From positions 2,604,001 to 2,668,000 of the forward strand of contig OZ271856.1 of NCBI GenBank assembly GCA_965601975.1: a stretch of DNA of 64,000 nt, read 5' to 3'. Shown in pieces: positions 24,374-32,339 of the stretch. Below the pieces are notes generated by a model. It ran no database searches, was not told the DNA's origin, and was given only the letters and a program-made list of their open reading frames with translations. Numbering within the stretch: position 1 is the first letter of the stretch; each line of letters starts with the position of its first letter. Both the position numbers and the translations under genes were made by a program. This stretch comes from JANQIO01 sp965601975. Lineage in GTDB: Bacteria; Pseudomonadota; Gammaproteobacteria; Pseudomonadales; Halieaceae.

Positions 24374-25493
24374 CATCGATATCCCGTTGCTGGCCGTCGT
24401 GCCAGGCTTTGGCGAATTCGTTGAGCGTGCCGGCCTCGATGGCGTCGCGAATGGCGCGCATGTGGTTCTGGTAGTAGCGCAGGTTGTGAATGGTGTTGAG
24501 CTGGGAGCCGAGTATCTCGTTGCACTTGTCGAGATGGTGCAGGTAGCCGCGGCTGAAGTTCTGGCAGGTGTAGCAGTCGCAGTCCGGGTCCAGCGGCGCC
24601 GTGCTGTGGCGATGCACGGCGTTGCGGAGCTTGATGACCCCGCGGGAGGTAAAGATATGGCCGTTGCGAGCGTTGCGGGTCGGCATGACGCAGTCAAACA
24701 TGTCCACGCCCCGCTGCACCGCGGCGAGGATGTCCGCCGGGGTGCCCACGCCCATCAGGTAGCGGGGCCGGTCCGCGGGAAGCAGCGGCGTGGTGTGGTC
24801 CAGCACCGCCATCATCTCGTCCTTGGGTTCGCCCACCGACAGGCCGCCAATGGCGTAGCCGTCGAAGCCGATATCCACCAGGCCCTCCAGGCTCTCGCGC
24901 CTGAGACCCTCGTACATGCCACCCTGCACGATGCCGAACAGGGCGGCGTCGTTGTCGCCGTGGGCGTCCTTGCTGCGGCGCGCCCAGCGCAGGGACAGCT
25001 CCATGGAGGCGCGCGCCTGGTCTTCAGTGGCGGGGTAAGGGGTGCACTCGTCAAAAATCATCACGATGTCAGCGCCCAGGCTGCGCTGGATTGCCATGGA
25101 GGTTTCCGGGTCGAGGAAAACGCGGTCGCCGTCTACCGGCGACTGGAAGCGTACGCCCTCTTCGCTGATCTTGCGCATGTCCCCCAGGCTGAACACCTGG
25201 AAGCCGCCTGAGTCGGTGAGAATCGGTCCCTGCCAGCCCATGAAGTCGTGCAGGTCGCCGTGGGCTTCGATCACTTCCGTGCCCGGGCGCAGCCACAGGT
25301 GGAAGGTATTGCCGAGGATGATCTCGGCGCCAATGGCGTGGATATCCCGGGGCAACATGCCCTTGACCGTGCCGTAGGTGCCCACCGGCATAAAGGCCGG
25401 CGTTTCAACGGTTCCCCGGGGAAACGCCAGCCGGCCCCGCCGCGCGGAGCCGTCCTCAGCGGATACGGAAAACTGCATGCGGCAGGCACTCAC
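24366..25493 (-). CDS. tgt: tRNA-guanine transglycosylase
   Basis: Exchanges G34 of tRNA-Asp, Asn, His and Tyr for preQ1 in queuosine synthesis. The 375-aa enzyme has catalytic aspartates in DSGGFQVFSLG and the VMPTRNARNGHIFTSRG loop, and the zinc site CDCYTCQNFSRGYLHHL. It overlaps queA by 4 bases, so consecutive steps are coupled. A candidate queuosine mannosyltransferase is encoded about 8 kb downstream. Confidence 0.97.
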   Translation of the reverse strand: MSACRMQFSVSAEDGSARRGRLAFPRGTVETPAFMPVGTYGTVKGMLPRDIHAIGAEIILGNTFHLWLRPGTEVIEAHGDLHDFMGWQGPILTDSGGFQVFSLGDMRKISEEGVRFQSPVDGDRVFLDPETSMAIQRSLGADIVMIFDECTPYPATEDQARASMELSLRWARRSKDAHGDNDAALFGIVQGGMYEGLRRESLEGLVDIGFDGYAIGGLSVGEPKDEMMAVLDHTTPLLPADRPRYLMGVGTPADILAAVQRGVDMFDCVMPTRNARNGHIFTSRGVIKLRNAVHRHSTAPLDPDCDCYTCQNFSRGYLHHLDKCNEILGSQLNTIHNLRYYQNHMRAIRDAIEAGTLNEFAKAWHDGQQRDIDDV

Positions 25494-26539
25494 GGGCCGG
25501 CCCTCTCGATGAACATGGCATCACCGTAGCTGAAGAAGCGGTACTCCCGTGCCACGGCTTCCGCGTAGGCGGCGAGTATATTCTCGCGGCCTGCGAACGC
25601 CGACACCAGCATGACCAGGGTCGACTCCGGTAAGTGGAAATTGGTGATCATCGCATCGACGCTGCGGAACTCGTATCCCGGGTAGATGAAAATATCGCTG
25701 TCGCCGCTGTAGGGTAGCAGCTCACCGCTCGCTGACGCGGTTTCGAGCGAGCGTACGACTGTAGTGCCCACGGCGACGATGCGCCCGCCGCGGCTGCGGG
25801 CGCGGGCCGCCTGTTCGCAGAGGCCCTCATCCACTTCCAGGAATTCCGAGTGCATGTGGTGGTCTTCGATATTGTCCGCGCGCACGGGCTGGAACGTGCC
25901 GGCGCCCACGTGCAGCGTGATGAACCCTATGTCGACGCCGCGCTCGCGCAGTTGGTCGATAAACGCTTCGCTGAAATGCAGGCCCGCGGTCGGCGCTGCT
26001 ACCGCGCCCTCGCGTTCTGCGTACACGGTCTGGTAGCGCTCCCGGTCCTGGGATTCGTCCTCGCGATCGATATAGGGCGGCAGGGGCATGTGCCCGAGCG
26101 CTTCGAGGATGGACATGAGCCGCTCGCCCTCCGGGGCCTCCAGCAGAAACAGGTCGCCGTCGCGGTCAACCATCTGCAGGCTGCCCTCGATGTTTTCGGC
26201 GTCCCGGTTCCGCCGCAGCAGCAGTTCGGTGCTGGGCTTCGGTGTTTTACTCGCACGCACGTGCGCCAGGCAGCGGCGCTCGTCCAGCAGGCGCTCCACC
26301 AGGATTTCCACATGGCCTCCTGTGGGCTTGCGCGCCCACAGCCGCGCAGGGATCACCCGCGTGTTGTTGAACACCAGCAGGTCGCCCTCCTCAAGCTCCT
26401 CCCGCAGGTCGGTAAACTGCCGGTGCTGCACGCTGCCGCTGCTGTCGAGGCAGAGCAGCCGGCTGCCGGTGCGCTCCGGCAGCGGGTAGTGTGCGATGAG
26501 GTGTTCGGGAAGGTCGTAGTGGAAGTCGCTGCGTTTCAT
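25490..26539 (-). CDS. queA: S-adenosylmethionine:tRNA ribosyltransferase-isomerase
   Basis: Adds the cyclopentenediol part to preQ1-tRNA, giving epoxyqueuosine. At 349 aa it shows the QueA features SDFHYDLPEHLIAHYPL, VFNNTRVIPARLWARK, AAPTAGLHFSEAFIDQL and NFHLPESTLVMLVSAFAG. The start is ATG 26539 (MKRSDFHYDLP); the preceding in-frame codons have no family match. tgt follows with a 4-base overlap. Confidence 0.97.
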   Translation of the reverse strand: MKRSDFHYDLPEHLIAHYPLPERTGSRLLCLDSSGSVQHRQFTDLREELEEGDLLVFNNTRVIPARLWARKPTGGHVEILVERLLDERRCLAHVRASKTPKPSTELLLRRNRDAENIEGSLQMVDRDGDLFLLEAPEGERLMSILEALGHMPLPPYIDREDESQDRERYQTVYAEREGAVAAPTAGLHFSEAFIDQLRERGVDIGFITLHVGAGTFQPVRADNIEDHHMHSEFLEVDEGLCEQAARARSRGGRIVAVGTTVVRSLETASASGELLPYSGDSDIFIYPGYEFRSVDAMITNFHLPESTLVMLVSAFAGRENILAAYAEAVAREYRFFSYGDAMFIERAGP

Positions 26540-26570
26540 GGCGCCATCTTGCACCAGATTCCAGAAGGCA

Positions 26571-26594
26571 AAAAGCCGGCGCGAGGCCGGCTTT
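26571..26594. terminator. Hairpin terminator between the acidic-protein gene and queA
   Basis: AAAGCCGGC-GCGA-GGCCGGCTTT forms a strong stem; on the minus strand it is followed by a short T-run, so it can end transcription of the acidic-protein gene ahead of queA. Confidence 0.75.
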
Positions 26595-26613
26595 CCTGGA
26601 ACTGAAGCAAGGA

Positions 26614-27009
26614 TTACTCCTTGGACTCTTCGTCCTCTGCAGCGGGCTCCTCGGCCGGCTCTTCGGCGGGAGCTTCCTCAGCGGCAGGCTCCTCGGCGGG
26701 CGCTTCAGCAGGCGCTTCTTCGGCAGCGGGCTCCTCGGCGGGCTCTTCTGCAGGCGCTTCCTCGGCGGCGGGCTCCTCAGCAGCAGCTTCCTCTGCCGGG
26801 GCTTCCTCGGCTTCAGCGGCTTCTTCCTCGGCGGCCTCGGGCTCCGCTTCCGGCGGCAGCGCGACCTTCAGCAGGCCCTCTTCCACCAGGATGCGAACTT
26901 TCTCGTCGCCGTTGATCGGCTTCTTGTCGGCGTCCTTGACCGCGTAGCGATCGTCGCCGCGCTGGTAGATGGTGTAGGACTCGGTCTTCTTTACGACTTT
27001 CATCGCCAT
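26614..27009 (-). CDS. Small conserved domain with long acidic Glu/Ala/Pro tail
   Basis: A 131-aa protein of unknown function. Residues 1-50 (MAMKVVKKTESYTIYQRGDD... KVRILVEEGLLKVALPP) form a compact basic/aromatic domain; residues about 53-131 are only Glu, Ala and Pro in degenerate units such as AEEPAAEEAPAEEP, encoded by imperfect DNA repeats. The tail is extremely acidic and surely disordered. No signal peptide, so cytoplasmic. GGGAG precedes the start; a hairpin terminator follows. Similar short N-terminal domains occur in other gammaproteobacteria as uncharacterised proteins, to my memory; the tail length is expected to vary. Confidence 0.8.
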   Translation of the reverse strand: MAMKVVKKTESYTIYQRGDDRYAVKDADKKPINGDEKVRILVEEGLLKVALPPEAEPEAAEEEAAEAEEAPAEEAAAEEPAAEEAPAEEPAEEPAAEEAPAEAPAEEPAAEEAPAEEPAEEPAAEDEESKE

Positions 27010-27097
27010 GTGTCTTTTCTCCCAGTTGGTCTCAGGTACTCAGAGGCGTAAATACCGCGCGAAGTGTACAGACTACGGACCAAATGACAAGGACGGA

Positions 27098-27126
27098 TTG
27101 ATCGGGCCCGGGGCTTGAATTACACT
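27098..27126 (+). promoter_or_regulatory. Promoter of tRNA-Leu
   Basis: TTGATC (27098-27103), 17 bases, TACACT (27121-27126), 22 bases before the mature tRNA 5' end. Spacing is ideal for sigma-70. Confidence 0.7.
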
Positions 27127-27148
27127 CCCCGCCCTGCCTGCCTGACCT

Positions 27149-27235
27149 GCCGGAGTGGTGAAACTGGTAGACACGAGGGATTCAAAATCCCTTGCCCGCG
27201 AGGGCGTGCCGGTTCGAGTCCGGCCTCCGGTACCA
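27149..27235 (+). tRNA. tRNA-Leu, anticodon CAA
   Basis: Full 87-nt cloverleaf: acceptor GCCGGAG pairs with CTCCGGT (one G-U), D-loop GTGGTGAAACTGGTAGACAC, anticodon stem GGGAT/ATCCC with loop TTCAAAA giving CAA, long variable arm TGCCCGCGAGGGCG as expected for leucine tRNA, T-loop GGTTCGAGTCC, encoded CCA at 27233-27235. Decodes UUG. Confidence 0.97.
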
Positions 27236-27243
27236 CTTTATCC

Positions 27244-27503
27244 GCGAACGCCGCTGCGCGGCGCACGCTTGGGCTCAGGGCTGTTTTCGCGAACGCCGCT
27301 GCGCGGCGCACGCTGGGCTGAAGGCTCTTTCGGCGAACGCCGCTGCGCGGCGCACGCTGGGCTGAAGGCTCTTTCGGCGAACGCCGCTGCGCGGCGCACG
27401 CTGGGCTGAAGGCTCTTTCGGCGAACGCCGCTGCGCGGCGCACGCTGGGCTGAAGGCTCTTTCGGCGAACGCCGCTGCGCGGCGCACGCTGGGCTGAAGG
27501 CTC
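27244..27503 (+). repeat. Six-unit 44-bp tandem repeat (minisatellite)
   Basis: Units start at 27244, 27289, 27333, 27377, 27421 and 27465. The last four are essentially identical; the first is divergent and 45 bp to the next. Each opens with GCGAACGCCGCTGCGCGGCG, which contains the hairpin GCCGC-TGC-GCGGC, then CACGCTGGGCTGAAGGCTCT and TTCG. The array follows tRNA-Leu by 8 bases. A single diverged copy is at 32303-32339. Confidence 0.95.
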
Positions 27504-27529
27504 GTGGCCGTCGGTTTATCGAAATCACG

Positions 27530-28489
27530 CTACCGGTTCGAGAACTCGATCAAAATCTTGCCGCGCTTGCCGCGTCCCAGTTGGTGAGCGAATGCATCAC
27601 CGGCTTCGGCCAGCGGATAAATGCTGTCCACCACTTCCCTGAAAGCACCTGCTGCCATCAACTCATACAGTCTGGCCATACGCTTCTGGTCGGTATCTGA
27701 CTCCATGAGGTAGCCCCACTTCCTCTGCGAAAACAGGCTGCGCACGAAGCCCGCGATATCCTGTTGCGGCATGGTCGAAACGAAGGTGCCACGGGCTTTG
27801 AGGTATCCCTGACTTGCAATGAAGCCCAGTGAGGGTGCCGTATCAAACACCATGTCGAACTGCCTGTCTCGCAATGGCATTTCATTCTTGTCATAGGCGA
27901 AGGCGCCCTCAGCCCCTGTTTCGACGACGAAACTTGTCTGCGACGAATGGCAGACGCCGAATACTTTTGCGCTGAGATGGGAGGCCAACTGAACGGCCGT
28001 GATGCCCACACTGCCAGTCGCTCCGGTCACCAGAACCTGTTGATTGGCGCCGATCCCAGCGATTCTTTCCAGCGCCGTGATCGAGGTCAATGCACCCCCC
28101 ACGATAGAAGCGGCACCTTCAAGTGAAATAGCTTCCGGCACGCGGGCAAGCTTGGATGGAGGTATGGCAACGTAGTCTGCGTGGAAGAAAGGGCCACGGA
28201 AGATATTGGTATAGCCCACGACCCGGTCGCCGGGCTTGAACGGACCACCGCCGACTTCCACGATCCCTGCCATTTCTATGCCCGATACCACCGGCATCTT
28301 GCTCATCAGGCGTGTAAGCCCGCGCTTGCGCCTTCCTTGAGACGTCTCACGGTCGAAGTTGCTGAGGCCCGCGAAACGCACACGAACCAGGACATTTCCG
28401 GCCATCGCTTCCGGTGCTGGCAGTTCCACTTGCGTGACAGTTGGGACAGGACTGCCCTCTGTGAACCGGTACCCGATAGCTCGCATCAT
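27530..28489 (-). CDS. MDR-family NAD(P)H:quinone oxidoreductase-like protein
   Basis: Medium-chain dehydrogenase/reductase of about 319 aa without the structural or catalytic zinc cysteines, so of the quinone-reductase/enoyl-reductase type. N-terminal GroES-like fold (VLVRVRFAGLSNFDRETSQG, GGGPFKPGDRVVGY) and Rossmann motif VLVTGATGSVGITAVQLA for NADPH. Substrate unknown. The start is uncertain: ATG 28489 or 28486 fits the family, while a TTG at 28546 extends the frame. Its base composition looks slightly less G+C-rich than neighbouring core genes, consistent with an accessory gene. Confidence 0.75.
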   Translation of the reverse strand: MMRAIGYRFTEGSPVPTVTQVELPAPEAMAGNVLVRVRFAGLSNFDRETSQGRRKRGLTRLMSKMPVVSGIEMAGIVEVGGGPFKPGDRVVGYTNIFRGPFFHADYVAIPPSKLARVPEAISLEGAASIVGGALTSITALERIAGIGANQQVLVTGATGSVGITAVQLASHLSAKVFGVCHSSQTSFVVETGAEGAFAYDKNEMPLRDRQFDMVFDTAPSLGFIASQGYLKARGTFVSTMPQQDIAGFVRSLFSQRKWGYLMESDTDQKRMARLYELMAAGAFREVVDSIYPLAEAGDAFAHQLGRGKRGKILIEFSNR

Positions 28490-28556
28490 AGCGACCAAGG
28501 ATAGAGTAATACCCATGTGACTCAAACCACTGTGGCAGCGTTTCAAGTACCTTCAA

Positions 28557-29291
28557 TCAAGCCAGACTGCGAGCGCGGTCGTAGAACTCGATCTCCAGGG
28601 CATTGTCTGCCCGGATCACTTCCAGCAGCTCAGCGGAGGGCTCTTCCGACGGCGGCGCGACGTTGCGCACCGGCGCCTGCGTAAGCGGGACGCCAAGGTG
28701 GCCGGCCAGTTTCGACAGCAGACCCTCGATATCGTCCTGGAAGCCGAGAATGTCCACCTGCTCAAGGTTGCGGATGGCCAGCTCAAAGCGGGGACGGTCG
28801 ATGTCCAGCGGATCCAGGTAGCTGTGGGGCTGGTCCTCAGGCCTGAAGGCAAACATCTTGAGCTGGTGATTGAGGAAGAAGCGCTCCCGCAGGAAGTCAT
28901 TGCGGTAGACCTCGAGCAGCGACGGATGGTCCTGGTCCTTCAACTCGGTGAACTTGCGCCAGCCGCCCTTGTTGCGGCTGACTTGCTTGAGATGACTGAC
29001 TACCCGCTCGACGGGGTCCCGCAGTACGCAGCAGCTGTCGACCTCGACACCCAGCATTGACGTGGCCATGAAGGGAAAGTGGCCGGCGACAAAGCGCGTG
29101 CGGCGAACGCGGCCCGTCGAAAGGCCCGCCAGGTAGCCCAGCTCCGTGTAGGCGACCACCCGGTCACTGTCATCCACCACGTTGGGGTAGCTGGCGCATT
29201 CATCTAGCTGGGCGCGCAGCCAGTCTGCAACGGTGGAGCCGCCCGTCTTCATCACATGGATGAAGAACAGGGGCCGATGCCGGTCTTCCAC
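28557..29291 (-). CDS. Sulfotransferase-family protein
   Basis: A 244-aa protein with the PAPS-binding N-terminal loop of sulfotransferases, PLFFIHVMKTGGSTVADWL, and the downstream RDPVERVVSHLKQVSRNKGG containing the 3'-phosphate-binding Arg/Ser. This matches the Golgi/bacterial carbohydrate sulfotransferase type (sulfotransfer_2). Acceptor unknown. It is followed on the same strand by the MDR gene and preceded, 8 bases upstream, by a lipoprotein gene, so the three may be cotranscribed. Confidence 0.8.
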   Translation of the reverse strand: MEDRHRPLFFIHVMKTGGSTVADWLRAQLDECASYPNVVDDSDRVVAYTELGYLAGLSTGRVRRTRFVAGHFPFMATSMLGVEVDSCCVLRDPVERVVSHLKQVSRNKGGWRKFTELKDQDHPSLLEVYRNDFLRERFFLNHQLKMFAFRPEDQPHSYLDPLDIDRPRFELAIRNLEQVDILGFQDDIEGLLSKLAGHLGVPLTQAPVRNVAPPSEEPSAELLEVIRADNALEIEFYDRARSLA

Positions 29292-29299
29292 CCGGAATG

Positions 29300-30019
29300 T
29301 TAGAGCAGGTTTTTCTTCGGCTGCTGGCGCTTGAGCAGGATCGGGGTAGGCACGGAATCCAGCCGACCCTGCATGAACAGCAGGCTGCGGCGAATCTGGT
29401 GACCCCAGGCATCGAAGATCAGGTCAACGGCGTTGCGGTCATCCTCGATATTGTCGAAGGCCCAGATATCATCGGTAGACTTGGAATCGATCGCCTTGAT
29501 AACGACTTCACCGTCGGAGGGATCGACCAGCGCGAAGGACATGGTGAGCGCCCCGCCGGCGCGGGCGCCCGCTTCGACCTCCGTGCGAGTCTGGTACGGA
29601 TGGACAGCGATGAGCCGTGAATACAGAACCGCGTGAGCCTCTTCACGGGTCGGTACGATGTGGAAGGCCTGGTCCGCCTCCATGGCCCGGGTCATCTCAC
29701 GGATGAAGGTATTCTGGAGCACGCCCTGCTCCACATCGTCGATATCCCAGGCCCCCACGCTGCCCTGCCGAACCCCGTAGGGCTGGATGATTTGCATCTG
29801 GGAGGTGTTGGTCGGCGCGATATAGATACGCCGCACGTCGTCAAACCACCCCCGGCGGGAGATGTCGTCGGTCACGTAGACCTCGTCCGCCATGGAATCC
29901 CGGACCTTGAAGTAGTTGGGGTCGCCCTGCTGTGCCGCCTGCTGCTGGACACCCTGCTGCGCGGCGCAGCCGGTGAGCAGCGCGGCGCAAACCATTCCGA
30001 TTAGTCCCCTGGACCCCAT
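29300..30019 (-). CDS. DUF3313-like outer-membrane lipoprotein
   Basis: A 239-aa precursor with signal peptide and lipobox LLTGC, then a Gln-rich linker and a domain containing VRRIYIAPTNTSQMQI, LQNTFIREMTRAMEADQAFHIV and ARAGGALTMSFALVDPSDGEVV. This pattern resembles the DUF3313 lipoproteins of unknown function, but the family call is by eye only. It ends 8 bases before the sulfotransferase gene and is divergent from the TonB receptor gene. Confidence 0.65.
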   Translation of the reverse strand: MGSRGLIGMVCAALLTGCAAQQGVQQQAAQQGDPNYFKVRDSMADEVYVTDDISRRGWFDDVRRIYIAPTNTSQMQIIQPYGVRQGSVGAWDIDDVEQGVLQNTFIREMTRAMEADQAFHIVPTREEAHAVLYSRLIAVHPYQTRTEVEAGARAGGALTMSFALVDPSDGEVVIKAIDSKSTDDIWAFDNIEDDRNAVDLIFDAWGHQIRRSLLFMQGRLDSVPTPILLKRQQPKKNLL

Positions 30020-30070
30020 GTGACAGCTCCTGCTAGCGGTTTTGCGACAAGTTTAGTCGAGCATTTTTCG

Positions 30071-30099
30071 TTGGGCCAGCAGGGTGATTCCATTACACT
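30071..30099 (+). promoter_or_regulatory. Promoter of the TonB receptor gene
   Basis: TTGGGC (30071-30076), 17 bases, TACACT (30094-30099). Transcription would begin at about 30105-30106, right at the ATG at 30108, so the message may be leaderless. Confidence 0.45.
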
Positions 30100-30107
30100 C
30101 GCTCACC

Positions 30108-32162
30108 ATGAAAAATATGACATGGCTCGTCCTGGGCTGCGCAGCAACTTCCCTGTCTTTCCACCTCGCCGCCCAGGAACCCGGGCAGCAACTGGAACAG
30201 GTCGTCGTGACGGCGACCCAGCAGGCACAGAACCCCCTGGACCTCCCGATCAGCGTGTCGCTGCTGGACGCAGAGGACCTGCGCACCGTGCGCCACGTGC
30301 ACCTCAACCAGGCCTTCCAGCGCGTCTCCGGCGCCTGGATATCCCGCGGCAACGGTCAGGAGAGCCTGACCGCACTGCGCTCCCCGGTACTCACCGGCGC
30401 CGGCAGCTGCGGCGCGTTCTTCATGGCCAGCGACGGCGTATCCCTGCGCGCCCCGGGTTTTTGCAACGTCAACCAGCTGTTCGACGCCAACTCCGAGCAG
30501 GCCGAGCGCATCGAGGTCCTGAAAGGGCCGAGTACATCCCTTTACGGTTCCGGCGCCATGCACGGGGTCATCAACCTGATTTCCGCCGCCCCCACCGACT
30601 CCCTGCAGCACCGGGTCAGCGTTGAGGGCGGCCCCCATGACTACTGGCGCGGCCGCTATTTCATCAGCAACACCCTGGGCCAGCACGGCCTGATGCTGGC
30701 CGCCAACACCACCTCTGACGGCGGCTACAAGCGCAGCTCGGGCTTCGACCAGCACAAGGGCACCCTGCGTCACCGCTTCACTGGCGAGCGCTACAGCGTC
30801 GACAGCATCTTTACCGCGACAAAACTTGAACAGGACACCGCGGGGTTTATCACGGGTTTCGAAGCCTACAAGGACGAGGACCGCAAGAAGGAAAACCCCA
30901 ACCCAGACGCCTACAGGGATGCGGACTCCCTGCACTTCCAGTCGACGGTTGAGATCCCGCTGGACGACTTCTCTCGCCTGAGCCTGACGCCCTACTACCG
31001 CGACAATGACATGGAATTCCTGCAGCACTTCCTGCCCTGGCAGTCAGTCGAGGAAAATGGCCACGAGAGCTTCGGCCTCAACACGAAGTACTACCGCTCG
31101 GGGAGCTGGCTGGAGAGTGTCAGCGGGATCGACCTGGATGTCACCGACGGCTGGCTCAAGGAAACCCAGGACGAGCCCTTCGTCAGCCTGAATCAACCTG
31201 AGGGTGTGCATTACGACTACCAGGTGGATGCGCTGGTGGCCGCCATCTGGACACAGCTGAACTGGGACGTGGCGCGGCAGCTGAGCCTCAGCGTCGGCGC
31301 GCGCTTCGACTACACCGAGTACGACTATGACAATCGCACGGGTGATGGACCCGCCTGCGTCCCTGAAGCCACCGCCTGCCGCTTCTACCGCCCCTCTGAC
31401 CGGGAAGACGACTTCGACAACTGGTCTGTGAACGTGGGACTGCTGTGGGACTTCGCGCCGAGCCAGGCGGCGTTCATACGCGTGGCAAGCGGCTTCCGCG
31501 CCCCCCAGGCCACGGAGCTGTACAGGCTCCAGGGCTCCCAGGCCGAAGCGGACCTGGATTCAGAATCACTGGACAGTATCGAAGTGGGTGCGCGCGGACT
31601 CCTCAGAAACCTCAGCTACGAGCTGGGCCTCTTCTACAACGAAAAGGATGACGTGATCTTCCAGGACTCGGAGCGCCGCAACGTCAGCGACGCCAGCACC
31701 CTGCACTACGGGATGGACCTGGCCCTGCGCTGGCAGATCTCGGAAACCCTGGACCTGGCGCTGGACGGCACGCTCGCGCGGCACGAATACGACAGCGATA
31801 TCGCCCTGCTCGGTTCCTCCGGCAACATAAACGGGAATCAAATCGACACCGCGCCGGAACATTTCGGCAGCCTGCGGCTGGGCTGGAATTTCCTCCCCAG
31901 CTTCCGCGGCGAACTGGAATGGGCGCACATGGGGGAGTACTTCCTCGAGCCCGACAACCAGCACAAGTACGACGGCCACGACCTGCTCAACCTGCGTGTC
32001 ACCGGACAGCTCGGGGATCGGGTGGATATCGGCCTGCGGGCGACCAATCTCACTGACGAGGACTACGCCGAGCGCGCTGACTTCGGCTTTGGCAGCTACC
32101 GCTACTTCGTGGGCCAGCCTCGTGGGCTGTACGTCGAACTCGGCTATCGCTTTGCTCAGTGA
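30108..32162 (+). CDS. TonB-dependent outer-membrane receptor
   Basis: A 684-aa precursor: signal peptide (MKNMTWLVLGCAATSLSFHL, cleavage near LAA-Q), TonB-box-like EQVVVTAT, plug domain with ERIEVLKGPSTSLYGSGAMHGVINL, then a 22-strand beta-barrel with the closing LYVELGYRFAQ. Cys pairs lie in the plug (GAGSCGAFF, PGFCNVNQ) and in an extracellular-loop region (GPACVPEATACRF). The substrate cannot be read from sequence: no Fur box or siderophore genes are seen nearby. No Shine-Dalgarno precedes the ATG. The stop is followed immediately by a family A repeat. Confidence 0.9.
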   Translation: MKNMTWLVLGCAATSLSFHLAAQEPGQQLEQVVVTATQQAQNPLDLPISVSLLDAEDLRTVRHVHLNQAFQRVSGAWISRGNGQESLTALRSPVLTGAGSCGAFFMASDGVSLRAPGFCNVNQLFDANSEQAERIEVLKGPSTSLYGSGAMHGVINLISAAPTDSLQHRVSVEGGPHDYWRGRYFISNTLGQHGLMLAANTTSDGGYKRSSGFDQHKGTLRHRFTGERYSVDSIFTATKLEQDTAGFITGFEAYKDEDRKKENPNPDAYRDADSLHFQSTVEIPLDDFSRLSLTPYYRDNDMEFLQHFLPWQSVEENGHESFGLNTKYYRSGSWLESVSGIDLDVTDGWLKETQDEPFVSLNQPEGVHYDYQVDALVAAIWTQLNWDVARQLSLSVGARFDYTEYDYDNRTGDGPACVPEATACRFYRPSDREDDFDNWSVNVGLLWDFAPSQAAFIRVASGFRAPQATELYRLQGSQAEADLDSESLDSIEVGARGLLRNLSYELGLFYNEKDDVIFQDSERRNVSDASTLHYGMDLALRWQISETLDLALDGTLARHEYDSDIALLGSSGNINGNQIDTAPEHFGSLRLGWNFLPSFRGELEWAHMGEYFLEPDNQHKYDGHDLLNLRVTGQLGDRVDIGLRATNLTDEDYAERADFGFGSYRYFVGQPRGLYVELGYRFAQ

Positions 32163-32164
32163 CA

Positions 32165-32241
32165 CCGAGGGGGAAGGCGCTTCGGTGGCGCTGGTTTTCC
32201 GCGGGCGGAAAACCCACCACCAAATCCCCTTCCTCACTATC
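32165..32241 (+). repeat. Structured palindromic repeat, family A copy 3
   Basis: Carries the core GGCGCTGGTTTTCCGC + GG + GCGGAAAACCCACC, here with a perfect inner hairpin TTTTCCGC/GCGGAAAA, inner arms GGTGG/CCACC and outer arms GGGGAAGG/CCTTCCTC. It begins 3 bases after the receptor stop codon and may act as a transcript 3' end. Confidence 0.85.
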
Positions 32242-32302
32242 TGAGCAGTGCGGGCATCGGCACGCCGGGGAGACCTGGCGTTGGCAGTGACCGTGCCTAC
32301 GG

Positions 32303-32339
32303 CTCAGCGTGCGCCGTGAAGCGGCGTTCGCGGAAAGAG
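32303..32339 (-). repeat. Solitary diverged copy of the 44-bp repeat unit
   Basis: On the minus strand it reads CTCTTTCCGCGAACGCCGC then TTCACGGCGCACGCTGAG, matching the unit repeated at 27244-27503, with changes in the hairpin loop (GCCGC-TTCA-CGGC). It ends where the trpS stop codon begins. Confidence 0.75.

Noticed and set aside
27238..27443. Arg/Ala-rich frames across the 44-bp repeat (e.g. repeated RRAAAFAERAFSPACAAQ)
   Set aside because: Produced by the repeat itself; no ribosome site, and units are not a multiple of three so all frames vary between units.
27244..27503. Possible CRISPR array
   Set aside because: Units abut with no variable spacers and no cas gene is nearby; it is a simple tandem repeat.
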